51,831 nucleotides of DNA from NCBI GenBank assembly GCA_007693845.1, contig RECV01000154.1:1-51831 (forward strand), written 5' to 3'. The notes under the pieces are model-generated. The model made no database searches. It was given only the letters and a program-made list of their open reading frames with translations, and was not told where the DNA came from. A program made the position numbers and the translations under genes. Source of the DNA: Phycisphaerales bacterium. Lineage in GTDB: Bacteria; Planctomycetota; Phycisphaerae; Phycisphaerales; SM1A02. Of this stretch, positions 6,330 through 15,031 are shown in pieces. How positions within the stretch are numbered: the first letter of the stretch is position 1; the number at the start of each line of letters is the position of its first letter.

Positions 6330-9077
6330 ATGACAGCACGACGGAACGAACAAAACGACTCGGTGGCCCGCAAGGGCTCACGCACCCTGCAGCTCACGCT
6401 GCTCGCCGGCTCCCTGCTTTTCGCCGGGTGCGCCGGATCGAACAGCTCATGGACGAGCAACAACCGCACCAGCTCGCCGAGCGAAGTGGGGCTCAAAGAC
6501 TTCAGCCAGTCGAAGGTCGCGAGCCGGGAATACGTGAAGACCGAGGCCACCCGGAACCAACTCCCGGATGAGTACCTCGCCGAAGCGCGAATCGGTCTGG
6601 CGGAAATCGAAGCGGCCCTTGCGGCGGCCCGCGCCTCGGAGATCGAGCAGGATGCCTCCCTGCGTGAAGGTCTCGCGCACGTTTCGGCGCAGCGCCGAGA
6701 TGCCGAAGCACGCGAAAGGGCGATGCTCGCTCAGGCCGAGAAGGTTCAGAGCCAGTACAGCGCCAAGCAGAATGAGCTGTGGACGAGCATCTCATCGCGC
6801 GAACGCGCGCTGAACAGCAACAGCGAAAAGAATTCCGCGTTCATCGAAGCTCTCCGCAAGGAAGCGGAAATGGCGCATTCGGAAATGACCAGCCGTGCCT
6901 GGCAGGACTACACGACCGCCAAAGCTCAGGTGGAAAAGTTCAAGAGCGTTCGTAAAGCCACGCTGGAAGAAGGCCGCGCTATGATCGAAGATATGCACGA
7001 GAACGCCAAAGCGACGCGTTCGCGTGCTCAGGCCACCGTCTCGAAACTGCGCACACAGGCCCAGTCCGTGCGGCAACAGACCGAAGCGAGAGCAGAGGAG
7101 CTTCAGGTTCAGATCGCTTCGCTGCGCGAGCAGACCGAATCGGAGTACAACCGGCTGATCAGCCGCGCCAGCTCACTGGAGAAGGACGCAAAGGCCCGCT
7201 ATCAGGAAACGATGGCGCGGGCTAACGCCATGACCGAGCAGGGCTCCGAAGAGGAATACGACCTTCGACTCAACGCGGCCCAGACCGAACTTCGCAAGGC
7301 CGAAGCCGAGTACAAGCGTCTTCGCAACCAGGCCGAAACGACCCTCGAGCGAGCGAATGCGGAGATCGAACGCCTTCAGGCCGAAGCGGAGCAGATCGCT
7401 TACCTGGGCAACTCGAACTTCGAGCACACCTCATCGGAACTGAACTCGTGGAAGAAGTCCGAGCAGGCGGAGATCTCCAAGCAGCGCAGCCGCGCGGATC
7501 GGCTTGAGAAGGACGCCCGGGCGGAATTCGTGAAGGCCGAAGCGCAGGCCCGCGCCAACGCGATCCGCGAAACCGCCGCCCACCAGTCCGAACTGGCCGA
7601 ATCGACGATGAAGAAGATCATCTCCGAAGCGGAAGCTGAAGCGGCCAAGGTCCGCTCGAAGATTCTCGAAGAGCTGGCCAATCGCCAGAAGCAGAACAGC
7701 GTCGAGTTCGCCGGCAAGACGGATCCGGCGCCGGAGCAGCCGAAAGATCTGCACACGGTGCCGGAAGTGCCGAAGGTGAAGCCCGTCACGCCGCGGGTTG
7801 AACCCGAGCACATCGCGCAGTTCCGCTCCTCGCTGGCCCGCGTAATGAATCTTCGCTCCAACGCCGATGCGCTGGATATGGCGATGAACGCGACGTTCGA
7901 CGAGTCGGTCAGCCGCGCCGAAGCGGTTCGGGCGCAGTTCATGGCGCTCAGCTCCGAGAAGCTGGCGGTGGCTGAAGCGATGAGCACGCAGGCCCGCGCC
8001 CAGTACGCGGACCTGACGACACAGGCCGAGGCGTGGATCGCCACCGCCAAGGCGAACTACGATCGCTCCACCAGCGAAGCCGATGCGTTCCGCAAGGAAA
8101 TGCTCGCCTCTGCGTCGGATCTCCGTGCGGAAGCCACCTCCAGCCGTGACTACGCCCTCGCCCAGGCGGAACTGTTCCGCGTGGAAGCGAACACGGTGAA
8201 GAACAGCGGCAGCAGTGAACTGCGGGCCCTCGAAGCGGCTCTCGACGCCACTAAGCGTCGCGGCAACGCCGAGTTCGATCGCCTCTGGGTCGAAGCTGAT
8301 TCGGTCGAGCGGAGCAACGAAGCGCTCTTCTCGCAGATCAACACGCAGATCGCCTCCGCCGAACGTGTTCTTGAAGCGGAACTGACCAAGCAGGATCGCG
8401 CCATCGACTCCGCGCTGGTCATCGCCGAAGCGAACTACAACGAAGCGATGGTGAACGCCGACGTCTTCGCCCGCAAGAGCGATGTGGAAATCAACCGCAT
8501 GGCGGCGCAGAACAATCTCGACTACGCCCTGGCCTCCGCCGAGATTGATCACCTTCGCAACCTGTCCTACAGCACGGTTCTGAAGGCGGACGCCACCGTC
8601 GGCCGGATGCTCGCCACCGCCCGCGCGGATCGTGAGCAGTCCGAAGCGATCGCCGAAGTCGCCTCCGCGAAGCTGCGGACCGATTCGGACATGAAGCGTG
8701 CCGAAATCATGGCCTCCAGCCGCAGCGCTGAAGCCCGCGAGGAGGCCGTCCGAGCGCTCTTCGACGCCCGTCTGGTTCAGGTCAACTCCGAGCGAATCCG
8801 CGAGATGACCGAGTTCTATCGGGACGATGTGTTCATGCAGACGAATCTTGAAACGTCGCTGGCGCAGGCCGAAGCGATGCGGAGCGAGATGAGTCAGCGC
8901 TTCGCTGAACTCAAGAAGCAGCAGATGCAGCTTCAGCGGTCGGCGCGGGACAACTGGGATGTTCGTCTGGCCAACATGCAGCAGCGTCCCCAGAGCACCC
9001 CGCAGCAGCCGAACCTGGAACTGCCCGAGGAACTCGAGAACGTGCAGATTACCACGGTTCCCACCGATCGCGACTGA
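6330..9077 (+). CDS. Very long coiled-coil lipoprotein (915 residues)
   Basis: A signal peptide ends in the lipobox LFAGC, making Cys34 the likely lipidated residue. The rest is almost entirely Ala/Glu/Arg/Gln-rich helix with heptad-like spacing and no recognisable catalytic domain. A proline-rich linker (about residues 462-495, PEVPKVKPVTPRVEP) splits it into two coiled-coil blocks of about 420 and 400 residues. The composition repeats words such as AEA, RAEA and SEAEAEAAK along its length, suggesting growth by internal duplication. GGAG stands 8 bases before the ATG, and a strong terminator follows the stop, so it is probably a single-gene transcript. A structural role linking the outer membrane or periplasm to other layers is plausible, by analogy with long periplasmic coiled-coil proteins. 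I do not recognise a named family. Confidence 0.85.
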   Translation: MTARRNEQNDSVARKGSRTLQLTLLAGSLLFAGCAGSNSSWTSNNRTSSPSEVGLKDFSQSKVASREYVKTEATRNQLPDEYLAEARIGLAEIEAALAAARASEIEQDASLREGLAHVSAQRRDAEARERAMLAQAEKVQSQYSAKQNELWTSISSRERALNSNSEKNSAFIEALRKEAEMAHSEMTSRAWQDYTTAKAQVEKFKSVRKATLEEGRAMIEDMHENAKATRSRAQATVSKLRTQAQSVRQQTEARAEELQVQIASLREQTESEYNRLISRASSLEKDAKARYQETMARANAMTEQGSEEEYDLRLNAAQTELRKAEAEYKRLRNQAETTLERANAEIERLQAEAEQIAYLGNSNFEHTSSELNSWKKSEQAEISKQRSRADRLEKDARAEFVKAEAQARANAIRETAAHQSELAESTMKKIISEAEAEAAKVRSKILEELANRQKQNSVEFAGKTDPAPEQPKDLHTVPEVPKVKPVTPRVEPEHIAQFRSSLARVMNLRSNADALDMAMNATFDESVSRAEAVRAQFMALSSEKLAVAEAMSTQARAQYADLTTQAEAWIATAKANYDRSTSEADAFRKEMLASASDLRAEATSSRDYALAQAELFRVEANTVKNSGSSELRALEAALDATKRRGNAEFDRLWVEADSVERSNEALFSQINTQIASAERVLEAELTKQDRAIDSALVIAEANYNEAMVNADVFARKSDVEINRMAAQNNLDYALASAEIDHLRNLSYSTVLKADATVGRMLATARADREQSEAIAEVASAKLRTDSDMKRAEIMASSRSAEAREEAVRALFDARLVQVNSERIREMTEFYRDDVFMQTNLETSLAQAEAMRSEMSQRFAELKKQQMQLQRSARDNWDVRLANMQQRPQSTPQQPNLELPEELENVQITTVPTDRD

Positions 9078-9112
9078 GTTTTTCCTCCCGCTGATCCCAT
9101 CTGTTTGATTCA

Positions 9113-9147
9113 CCGCAGCGTGTCCCCGGACACGCTGCGGTTTTCTT
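9113..9147 (+). terminator. Rho-independent terminator after the coiled-coil lipoprotein gene
   Basis: CCGCAGCGTGTCC (9113-9125) is the exact reverse complement of GGACACGCTGCGG (9128-9140), followed at once by TTTTCTTGT. This gives a 12-base-pair GC-rich stem with a tetraloop, 35 bases after the stop at 9077. Confidence 0.9.
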
Positions 9148-9189
9148 GTGTCAACCGCATGCCCGATCGCTGCTCGTCGACGTTGAGGA

Positions 9190-9567
9190 TCATCCGCCTT
9201 CCGCGCCGGGTCGCGTCCAGTCGAACGCCTTGTCCTTGTGCAGAACCCCCGCCCCGAGTTTGATGCACCGCCGGCAGATCATCGCCTCTTCGTACATCGG
9301 GCTTTGCCATCCGGGCTCGTTGGGCCGGTTCTGCGCCGCGCGATCCTGTTCCTTCTCCAGACACAACGTGCAGTGATAGTCCTCCGGCGCGGTCGGCGCT
9401 TCGTCCCGCACGACCGAAATGTACGCCACCCGCAAACACTGGCCGCAGATACAACTGCCGTGGTGCCCTTCGATCATCGGCGTCTCTTCCGTCCACTGCC
9501 GGTGACAGAAGTCGCAGAGCACATCCGACATCTGCACATTGTTTTCATCGGTTCCGGGTTTGCGCAT
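9190..9567 (-). CDS. Small cysteine-rich, probably zinc-binding protein
   Basis: This 125-residue protein has three pairs of CxxC-type motifs: CDFCH near residue 18, CICGQC near 39 and CTLC near 67, plus CRRC near 97. That would allow two zinc sites. The first part (CDFCHRQWTEET, then GHHGSCICGQCL) resembles the C4 zinc finger of ClpX-type and related proteins, but no ATPase is attached. The C-terminus (KLGAGVLHKDKAFDW) is unlike anything I can name. The start is uncertain: ATG at 9567 or a second ATG at 9531 just before the first cysteine motif. It lies alone, convergent to the lipoprotein and divergent from fumarase. Zinc binding is a good guess; function is unknown. Confidence 0.7.
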   Translation of the reverse strand: MRKPGTDENNVQMSDVLCDFCHRQWTEETPMIEGHHGSCICGQCLRVAYISVVRDEAPTAPEDYHCTLCLEKEQDRAAQNRPNEPGWQSPMYEEAMICRRCIKLGAGVLHKDKAFDWTRPGAEGG

Positions 9568-9719
9568 CTGATGCCCTGATCCTGTTCGTACGTGGTGGCG
9601 ACCTGGTCACGATGACTCATGACGATCGGAATGAGATCCCCGAGAAGTCCAGACACTCGCGGCCCGGAATCGAAGCCCCGGTCTTTTCATTTGCCCGGCC
9701 AAAGGTAAGATCGTACATC

Positions 9720-11171
9720 ATGAGCAACAAAACGCCACGCACACGAACCGAACGCGATTCCATGGGCGAGATGACCGTGCCGGAGCATGTTTTGTACGGC
9801 GCGACGACGCAGCGGGCCGTGCTGAACTTTCCCGTCTCCCACCGCCCCCTCCCGCCCCAGGTGATCCACGCCTTCGCGCTCCTGAAATCCGCCTGCGCCG
9901 AAGCGAATCACGAGGTCAAGAAGCTCGACCAGAAGCGAACCAAACTCATCGTGCGCGCCTGCCGCGAGATTGCTCACGCCCTTCAGGAAGGGCCGGAAAC
10001 GGACGCCGCCCGGGCGATGATGGAGCACTTCCCGATCGACATCTTCCAGACCGGCTCGGGAACATCGACCAACATGAACGTGAACGAGGTCGTCTCCAAC
10101 CTCGTCTGCCGGTACGAGAAGAAATCGATCGGCGCGAAGGAACCGGTCCACCCCAACGATCACGTGAACATGGGGCAGTCGTCCAACGACACTTTCCCCA
10201 GCGCAATGCAGATTGCCGCGGCAATGTCGATCCGGACCGATCTGATCCCCGCGCTCAAAAGGCTCGCGACCGCGCTCAAGAAGAAAGCCCGGCAGTGGGA
10301 CAAGATCGTCAAGATCGGGCGCACTCATCTGATGGACGCCACGCCCATCCGGCTCGGACAGGAGTTTTCCGGCTACGCGGCCCAGGTCGATTACTCCGTT
10401 GCCCGTGCAGAACGCGCGCTCGAACGCCTGGCGGAGAATCTCCCCCTCGGCGGGACCGCGGTCGGCACCGGCATCAACACGCATCCGCGCTTCGGCAAGC
10501 TGGTCGCGCAGAAGCTCAGCAAGTCCACCAGGATCAAGTTCACCGAGGCGGCCAATCACTTTGAAGCGCAGGCCACACGCGACTGCATCGTGAACGCTTC
10601 GGGCGAACTCAAAACAATCGCCGTCGCGCTTTCGAAAATCGCCAGCGATGTGCGTTTGCTCGGCTCCGGACCGCGCTGCGGTCTGTTCGAAATCGCGCTG
10701 CCCGCGACCCAACCCGGCTCATCGATCATGCCCGGCAAGGTCAATCCCGTCATCTGTGAATCCGTCATGCAGGTCACCTGCCAGGTAATCGGTAACGACG
10801 CGGCGATCACGACCGGCGGGCTCGGGGGGGTTGGTTCGCTGCTCGAACTCAATGTCGCCATGCCCATGATGGCGGACAACCTCGTTCGCTCCATTACGCT
10901 GCTCGCCAACAGCGCGACAATCCTCAACGAAAAGTGCATCGACGGCCTGGAGGTCAACGAGGAAATCGCCACCGGCATGGTCGAGAAGTCGCTGATGATG
11001 TGCACGACTCTCGCGCCCGTCATCGGCTACGACCAGGCGGCGAAGGTCGCCAAGGAAGCATTCGCCACCGGCAAGACCGTGCGCGAATACGTGCTCGAAC
11101 ACGAACTGGTCGATCCAAAACATCTTGATGAATTGTTGGATGCGGGTTCGATGACCGAACCCAGTGCGTAA
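9720..11171 (+). CDS. fumC: Fumarate hydratase, class II
   Basis: This enzyme converts fumarate to malate in the TCA cycle as a cytoplasmic, iron-free homotetramer. The superfamily signature GSSIMPGKVN is present around residue 325, along with GSGTSTNMNVNEV, VHPNDHVNMGQSSNDTFP and GRTHLMDATPIRLGQEFSGY, which build the substrate pocket. GTGINTHPRF fits fumarase rather than aspartase or argininosuccinate lyase. Conserved sequence begins at the ATG at 9720, giving 483 residues. An in-frame upstream ATG at 9612 would add an unconserved leader. The N-terminus RTERDSMGEMTVPEHVLYGA is that of FumC. It is divergently arranged with the small zinc protein and convergent with the alpha/beta hydrolase. 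Confidence 0.95.
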   Translation: MSNKTPRTRTERDSMGEMTVPEHVLYGATTQRAVLNFPVSHRPLPPQVIHAFALLKSACAEANHEVKKLDQKRTKLIVRACREIAHALQEGPETDAARAMMEHFPIDIFQTGSGTSTNMNVNEVVSNLVCRYEKKSIGAKEPVHPNDHVNMGQSSNDTFPSAMQIAAAMSIRTDLIPALKRLATALKKKARQWDKIVKIGRTHLMDATPIRLGQEFSGYAAQVDYSVARAERALERLAENLPLGGTAVGTGINTHPRFGKLVAQKLSKSTRIKFTEAANHFEAQATRDCIVNASGELKTIAVALSKIASDVRLLGSGPRCGLFEIALPATQPGSSIMPGKVNPVICESVMQVTCQVIGNDAAITTGGLGGVGSLLELNVAMPMMADNLVRSITLLANSATILNEKCIDGLEVNEEIATGMVEKSLMMCTTLAPVIGYDQAAKVAKEAFATGKTVREYVLEHELVDPKHLDELLDAGSMTEPSA

Positions 11172-11220
11172 GAAGCCGGTCGGCGATGTGCGGCACCCAA
11201 TCCCGAATGGTCCGCACCGG

Positions 11221-12177
11221 TTACCGGTGGCTGGTCGCCCGGCTGCCCCCCGCCACCCCCCGCACTTTCGCCACCAACTGCTCCACGCGTTCGGCGTGTC
11301 CTTCCGCTTCCACAAGATCCCGCATCGTGTGTTCACCATCGGGCACGCGGAGCAGCTCTGCGTCTTTCACAGTTTCCGCCACACTGCAGCCGTGTTCGAT
11401 CGGGGAGACGATATCCCGCTCGCCGTGCACCACCAGTACGGGGCAATCGATGCGACGAAGCCGATCGGCATCGAGCGATCGCGGTTTCACGCCGAACAGC
11501 ATGTGACCGAAGAGCGCCAGGTCCGTCACCGGACGAGTCGGCAGGTGGTTCCGCTGCAATCGACCGCAGAGAGATCGATGGAAGCTGGTGTACGGCGCGT
11601 AGGCGATCACGCCGACGATCCGCCGGGCCGCCGGCTCTGCCGTTTGCGCCGCGGCATCGAGCGCGATCACCGCGCCCATCGAGCAACCGATCAGCAGGAC
11701 GCGCTTCGCATCCAGCCGCTCGATCAGCGCGAGCAGATCTTCCGCTTCACCATCACCTAGGCGGGCGCGGCTGCGCTCAGCTTCACCGTGGCCGCGCAGG
11801 TCGTAGAGCACCACGCGCTCGGCGTGCGGCAACCACGGAGCCGCCAGCGGTAGGAAATCCAGACGCGACTGTCCCCAGCCGTGCACAAAGATGACACACA
11901 ATCCTTCATCATCCGTGTGCGAATCGGCTCCGTCGCCGCCGCGCGCCGTTCCCGGAATTTCCCACACGGGCAAGAGCGCGCCGTCCGGCCGGTCGAACTG
12001 CCAGGATTCGTATGACAAATCCATCTCGCCGGGATCGCACGGCAGGCCGCGGGCCAGCGCGTAGCTCATGGTCCGTCGAGGTGGATGGGTCATCTCCCGC
12101 GCGAGGATCGCGGTGAGGATTAACAGCAGCAGCGCGAGCGCGGTGCCGAAAAACAGGAGCGTGCCGAACACCCCCAC
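11221..12177 (-). CDS. Membrane-anchored alpha/beta hydrolase
   Basis: This is a serine hydrolase of the alpha/beta fold held by one N-terminal helix (GTLLFFGTALALLLLILTAIL). The oxyanion segment HGWGQSRLD is followed by the nucleophile elbow GCSMG with the catalytic Ser, then the acid region HGERDIVSP and the His in DGEHTM, so the triad appears complete. I prefer the GTG at 12177, with another GTG at 12171, because the sequence further upstream is unconserved and the hydrophobic anchor begins right after. That gives about 318 residues. It diverges from the thioesterase at 12303, leaving about 125 bases for two promoters. The substrate, an ester, lipid or peptide, cannot be predicted. Confidence 0.85.
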   Translation of the reverse strand: MGVFGTLLFFGTALALLLLILTAILAREMTHPPRRTMSYALARGLPCDPGEMDLSYESWQFDRPDGALLPVWEIPGTARGGDGADSHTDDEGLCVIFVHGWGQSRLDFLPLAAPWLPHAERVVLYDLRGHGEAERSRARLGDGEAEDLLALIERLDAKRVLLIGCSMGAVIALDAAAQTAEPAARRIVGVIAYAPYTSFHRSLCGRLQRNHLPTRPVTDLALFGHMLFGVKPRSLDADRLRRIDCPVLVVHGERDIVSPIEHGCSVAETVKDAELLRVPDGEHTMRDLVEAEGHAERVEQLVAKVRGVAGGSRATSHR

Positions 12178-12302
12178 AGTGTAGCGGCGGGGGCTTCTCC
12201 CGCGTTGCCACGCTTGGTGATTTGCATGCCTATCACCATCCCGGCACACCACTCCGCGACACGGGTGAAATGAACTGCGCGAGATCGTTACACTGCGTGC
12301 GT

Positions 12303-12710
12303 ATGAAGCCATCGCTCCAGGTCGGCAATACCGCTGAGCACACCGTCACGGTCACCGAGGAGATGTGCCCGGCCTTCGACGGCGTCGTGGTGCACCGCGT
12401 CTATTCGACGTGGTCGATGGCGCATCACATGGAGATCGCCGCCCGCTTGGTGCTCGCGCCGCATCTGGAAGAGCACGAGGAAGGCATCGGCTCGCATCTG
12501 TCCATCGACCACCTCGGTCCGACACCGGTCGGCCATCGGGTGCGGCTCGTGGCGGAGGCGGTTGAGTTGGGCCCGACGACGCTGGTGTGCGATGTTCACG
12601 CCTATCACGTGCGCGAATCAGGTGACAAACTCGTTGGCCGGGGCAAACAGGTGCAGCGCATTTTGCCGAAGGACAAACTGCGGCAGTTGATCGAGCGCGC
12701 CGCCGATTGA
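12303..12710 (+). CDS. Hotdog-fold thioesterase (FlK-like)
   Basis: This 135-residue single hotdog domain probably cleaves an acyl-CoA. The order of elements matches fluoroacetyl-CoA thioesterase-type proteins: STWSMAHHMEIAARLVLAP early on, where the active-site Ser/Thr and Glu of the family lie, then the HL.IDHLGPTPVGH motif containing the catalytic-position His. The ATG at 12303 is chosen because family similarity begins just after it. The gene is in an acyl-CoA neighbourhood with two crotonases downstream and a dehydrogenase upstream, so hydrolysis of a CoA intermediate is plausible. The stop is 20 bases from the convergent zinc-ribbon membrane protein. The exact substrate is unknown. Confidence 0.8.
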   Translation: MKPSLQVGNTAEHTVTVTEEMCPAFDGVVVHRVYSTWSMAHHMEIAARLVLAPHLEEHEEGIGSHLSIDHLGPTPVGHRVRLVAEAVELGPTTLVCDVHAYHVRESGDKLVGRGKQVQRILPKDKLRQLIERAAD

Positions 12711-12730
12711 CCCGCAGACGTCGGATCGTG

Positions 12731-13204
12731 TTACCCGGCGACCCAGAAGAAGATGAATGTTGCGGTCACCGTGAGCACCCACGCGCCAATCGCCAGTGCC
12801 CAGCGTCCGATGCCGCGCATTCGCCTGATCCGCCCGGAAAAGCGTATCCATACGAACAGCATTGTGGACAGGATACCCGCCTCGACGATCAGCACCAGAA
12901 TGTCGATGGACGGGCCGGGCAAGTACCCATTGGAAACGAATGTAAACACTGCATACAGCAACACCATCGTCGTAAAGCCGACACCCGCGGCGAGCCCGAC
13001 CAATCCCGTGTAGAACGCGGCGAGGCGTGGGTGACTGGCGCGAATCTGAAGCTCGATTTTGTTGCCGCATTCCGGGCACGCACTGCCGCGCAGCTTGTGC
13101 AAGCTGTAGCCGCACAGTGGGCAAGGCACATCGTACTGATCGAGATACGCTTCGAGAAGCGACAGTTTGCGATCGATCTCGCCCTGCGCAAGTGCCATGC
13201 GCAT
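12731..13204 (-). CDS. Zinc-ribbon membrane protein
   Basis: This 157-residue protein has an N-terminal helical stretch, then a treble-clef-like zinc ribbon CPLCGYSLHKL with CPECGNKI (four cysteines, residues about 27-48), and then three to four transmembrane helices (about 63-83, 95-115, 132-155). The ATG at 13204 or the second ATG at 13198 is the start. The frame continues much further upstream, but that part lies opposite the crotonase and is not coding. The same ribbon-plus-helices layout occurs in the protein at 21837, so the window holds two members of a planctomycete-like group. Function is unknown. A membrane signalling or assembly role is speculation. Confidence 0.75.
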   Translation of the reverse strand: MRMALAQGEIDRKLSLLEAYLDQYDVPCPLCGYSLHKLRGSACPECGNKIELQIRASHPRLAAFYTGLVGLAAGVGFTTMVLLYAVFTFVSNGYLPGPSIDILVLIVEAGILSTMLFVWIRFSGRIRRMRGIGRWALAIGAWVLTVTATFIFFWVAG

Positions 13205-13327
13205 ATGGTACCGGATCGTGCAGATGCCGGGTTTCGGGCGGCCGGTTCGCACTTGATGCGAGGCCGATTCTCGCGGATGATGGTGCGTCTTGAGCCGCTC
13301 AACATCAGGTGAAATCGAGGGAGAATC

Positions 13328-14140
13328 ATGAGCACCACAACCACCGAGACGAAGCCAATGACCACCGAATCCGAACCGTTGATCCTCTCCGAAACCGACG
13401 GCCACGTCGGCATCATCCGTCTCAACCGCCCGAAGGTGCTCAACGCGCTCAACCCGGCGCTGATGAAGCAGCTCGCCGAGCAGATGGAAGCGTTCGACGC
13501 CGATGAAAACATTCACGCGATCGTGCTGGCGGGCAACGAGCGCGCCTGGGCGGCCGGCGCGGACATCGGCGACATGGCCGAGCAGTCCGCCATAAGCATG
13601 TACGAACGCGATCAGTTCGCCACGTGGGATCGCATCAAGCGCATCAAGAAGCCGATCGTCGCCGCGGTCAGCGGCTTCGCGCTCGGCGGGGGGTGCGAGC
13701 TCATGATGATCTGCGATATCGTGATCGCCAGCGAAACCGCGCAGATCGGCCAGCCGGAGATCAACATCGGCGTGATGCCCGGGGCCGGCGGCACGCAGCG
13801 GCTGACCCGCGCGATCGGCAAGGCCAAGGCGATGGATGTGATTCTTTCCGGCCGATTCCTCAGCGCGAAGGAAGCCGAGCAGGCCGGGCTCGTCAGCCGC
13901 GTCGTGCCGCAGGAACACTTCTTCACCGAAGCGGTCAACGTCGCGAAGCAGCTCGCCACGAAAGGGCCGCTTGCGCTGAAGATCGCCAAGGATGCCGTGC
14001 TCAAAGCACACGAAACCACTCTCGCAGAGGGACTGGAGTACGAGCGCAAGCTGTTCTACCTGCTCTTCGCAAGCGAGGATCAGAAAGAGGGCATGCGGGC
14101 CTTCGTGGAGAAGCGCAAGCCGGAATTCAAGGGCCAATGA
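13328..14140 (+). CDS. Enoyl-CoA hydratase
   Basis: This 270-residue crotonase adds water across trans-2-enoyl-CoA in beta-oxidation. Both catalytic glutamates of the rat enzyme are recognisable: ALGGGCELMM carries the first and IGQPEINIGVMPGAGGTQRL the second. The oxyanion-hole glycine lies in AAGADIGDM. GGGAGAATC just before the ATG serves as ribosome binding site. It is 53 bases upstream of a second crotonase. The two share an identical C-terminal stretch (EKRKPEFKGQ), including 26 identical bases, consistent with tandem duplication. Together with the 3-hydroxyacyl-CoA dehydrogenase at 496 it would supply the middle steps of acyl-CoA oxidation. Hydratase activity is well supported; the chain length is not known. 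Confidence 0.92.
   Translation: MSTTTTETKPMTTESEPLILSETDGHVGIIRLNRPKVLNALNPALMKQLAEQMEAFDADENIHAIVLAGNERAWAAGADIGDMAEQSAISMYERDQFATWDRIKRIKKPIVAAVSGFALGGGCELMMICDIVIASETAQIGQPEINIGVMPGAGGTQRLTRAIGKAKAMDVILSGRFLSAKEAEQAGLVSRVVPQEHFFTEAVNVAKQLATKGPLALKIAKDAVLKAHETTLAEGLEYERKLFYLLFASEDQKEGMRAFVEKRKPEFKGQ
14111..14136 (+). repeat. Left copy of a 26-base direct repeat at the ends of the two crotonase genes
   Basis: The 26 bases before the first crotonase stop, encoding KRKPEFKGQ, recur exactly at 14980-15005 at the end of the second crotonase. The rest of the two genes is much more diverged. This is read directly; the cause is inferred to be a duplication relic or local gene conversion. Confidence 0.75.
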
Positions 14141-14193
14141 TCCCCCGCCGCCGTCTGATGAAGAATGTCTTTTCCAAGAGAGGATGCTGAACG

Positions 14194-15009
14194 ATGCCTG
14201 CCACCGCCACCGCGACCAACTACGAAACCATCTCCGCGGAAACGCAGAACCACGTGTGCACGATCACGCTCAATCGGCCGGACGTGCTGAATGCGTTCAA
14301 CGATCAGATCACGACCGAACTCAGCGATGCGCTGAAGAACGCGGAACGCGATCAGAACGTGCGCGCGATCGTGCTGACCGGCTCCGGGCGGGCGTTTTCC
14401 TCCGGCCAGGACCTGGGTGATCTCAAGAAAAAGTACGTCCCCGGTTACGTGCCGATGCTCGGCAAGGATCTGCGCAAACGGTACAACCCGATCATCACGC
14501 GCATGGTCAACATGCCCAAGCCGATCATTGCGTCGGTCAATGGCGTGGCCGCCGGTGCCGGCTGTTCTCTCGCGCTTGCCTGCGACATGCGCATTGCATC
14601 GAAGGATGCCGCGTTCATCGAAGTGTTCATCAACGTCGGCCTGATCCCCGATTCCGGCTCGACGTACACCCTGCCGCGACTGGTCGGCCTGGGCAAGGCG
14701 TTTGAACTCTGCACGCTTGGCTCGAAGGTGGATGCAGAAGAGGCGCTCCGGCTCGGCCTGGTCAATCAGGTCGTCGAAGCGGATCAACTCGCGGAAACCA
14801 CCGCCAAGGTGGCGGGCAAACTCGCCAAGCTGCCGGGCAAGGCGATCGCGCTGACCAAGCGGCTGTTGAACCAGACGTTCGAGAACGACATTGCCCAGCA
14901 ACTCGAGGCCGAAGCGTTTGCGCAGGAAACCGCGGGACAGACCGAGGATCACTTCGAGGGTGTGACCGCGTTCCTCGAAAAGCGCAAGCCGGAATTCAAG
15001 GGCCAGTAA
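14194..15009 (+). CDS. paaG: PaaG-like enoyl-CoA hydratase/isomerase
   Basis: This 271-residue crotonase paralog has a different active site from its neighbour. The first catalytic Glu is replaced, with AAGAGCSLALACD in place of GGGCE, and the motif LIPDSGSTYTLPRLVG carries the Asp typical of PaaG, the 1,2-epoxyphenylacetyl-CoA isomerase. It therefore more likely isomerises a double bond or epoxide than hydrates an alkene. An AGAGGA lies about ten bases before the ATG. It is 53 bases after the enoyl-CoA hydratase, in the same direction, so probably co-transcribed. No PaaABCDE or PaaZ is in view, so a full phenylacetate pathway is not shown. The enzyme may instead serve unsaturated fatty acids. 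Confidence 0.85.
   Translation: MPATATATNYETISAETQNHVCTITLNRPDVLNAFNDQITTELSDALKNAERDQNVRAIVLTGSGRAFSSGQDLGDLKKKYVPGYVPMLGKDLRKRYNPIITRMVNMPKPIIASVNGVAAGAGCSLALACDMRIASKDAAFIEVFINVGLIPDSGSTYTLPRLVGLGKAFELCTLGSKVDAEEALRLGLVNQVVEADQLAETTAKVAGKLAKLPGKAIALTKRLLNQTFENDIAQQLEAEAFAQETAGQTEDHFEGVTAFLEKRKPEFKGQ
14980..15005 (+). repeat. Right copy of the 26-base direct repeat between the crotonase genes
   Basis: This is an exact copy of 14111-14136, in the last codons of the PaaG-like gene, in the same reading frame and encoding KRKPEFKGQ. Confidence 0.75.
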
Positions 15010-15031
15010 GTTCAGGCCGGTTCAGATCAAT

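Noticed and set aside
7431-9113. A 560-codon open frame opposite the coiled-coil lipoprotein
   Set aside because: It is composed of Gly/Arg/His-rich sequence typical of the complement of a GC-rich gene; the coding strand has a clear lipobox and ribosome binding site.
11215-11229. CACCGG-TTA-CCGGTG palindrome between fumC and the hydrolase
   Set aside because: The six-pair stem has no T run on either side and overlaps the hydrolase stop codon, so I do not call it a terminator.
13205-14137. N-terminal extension of the small zinc-ribbon protein opposite the crotonase
   Set aside because: The extension has no similarity to the family and lies opposite a well-supported gene, so the start was set at 13204.
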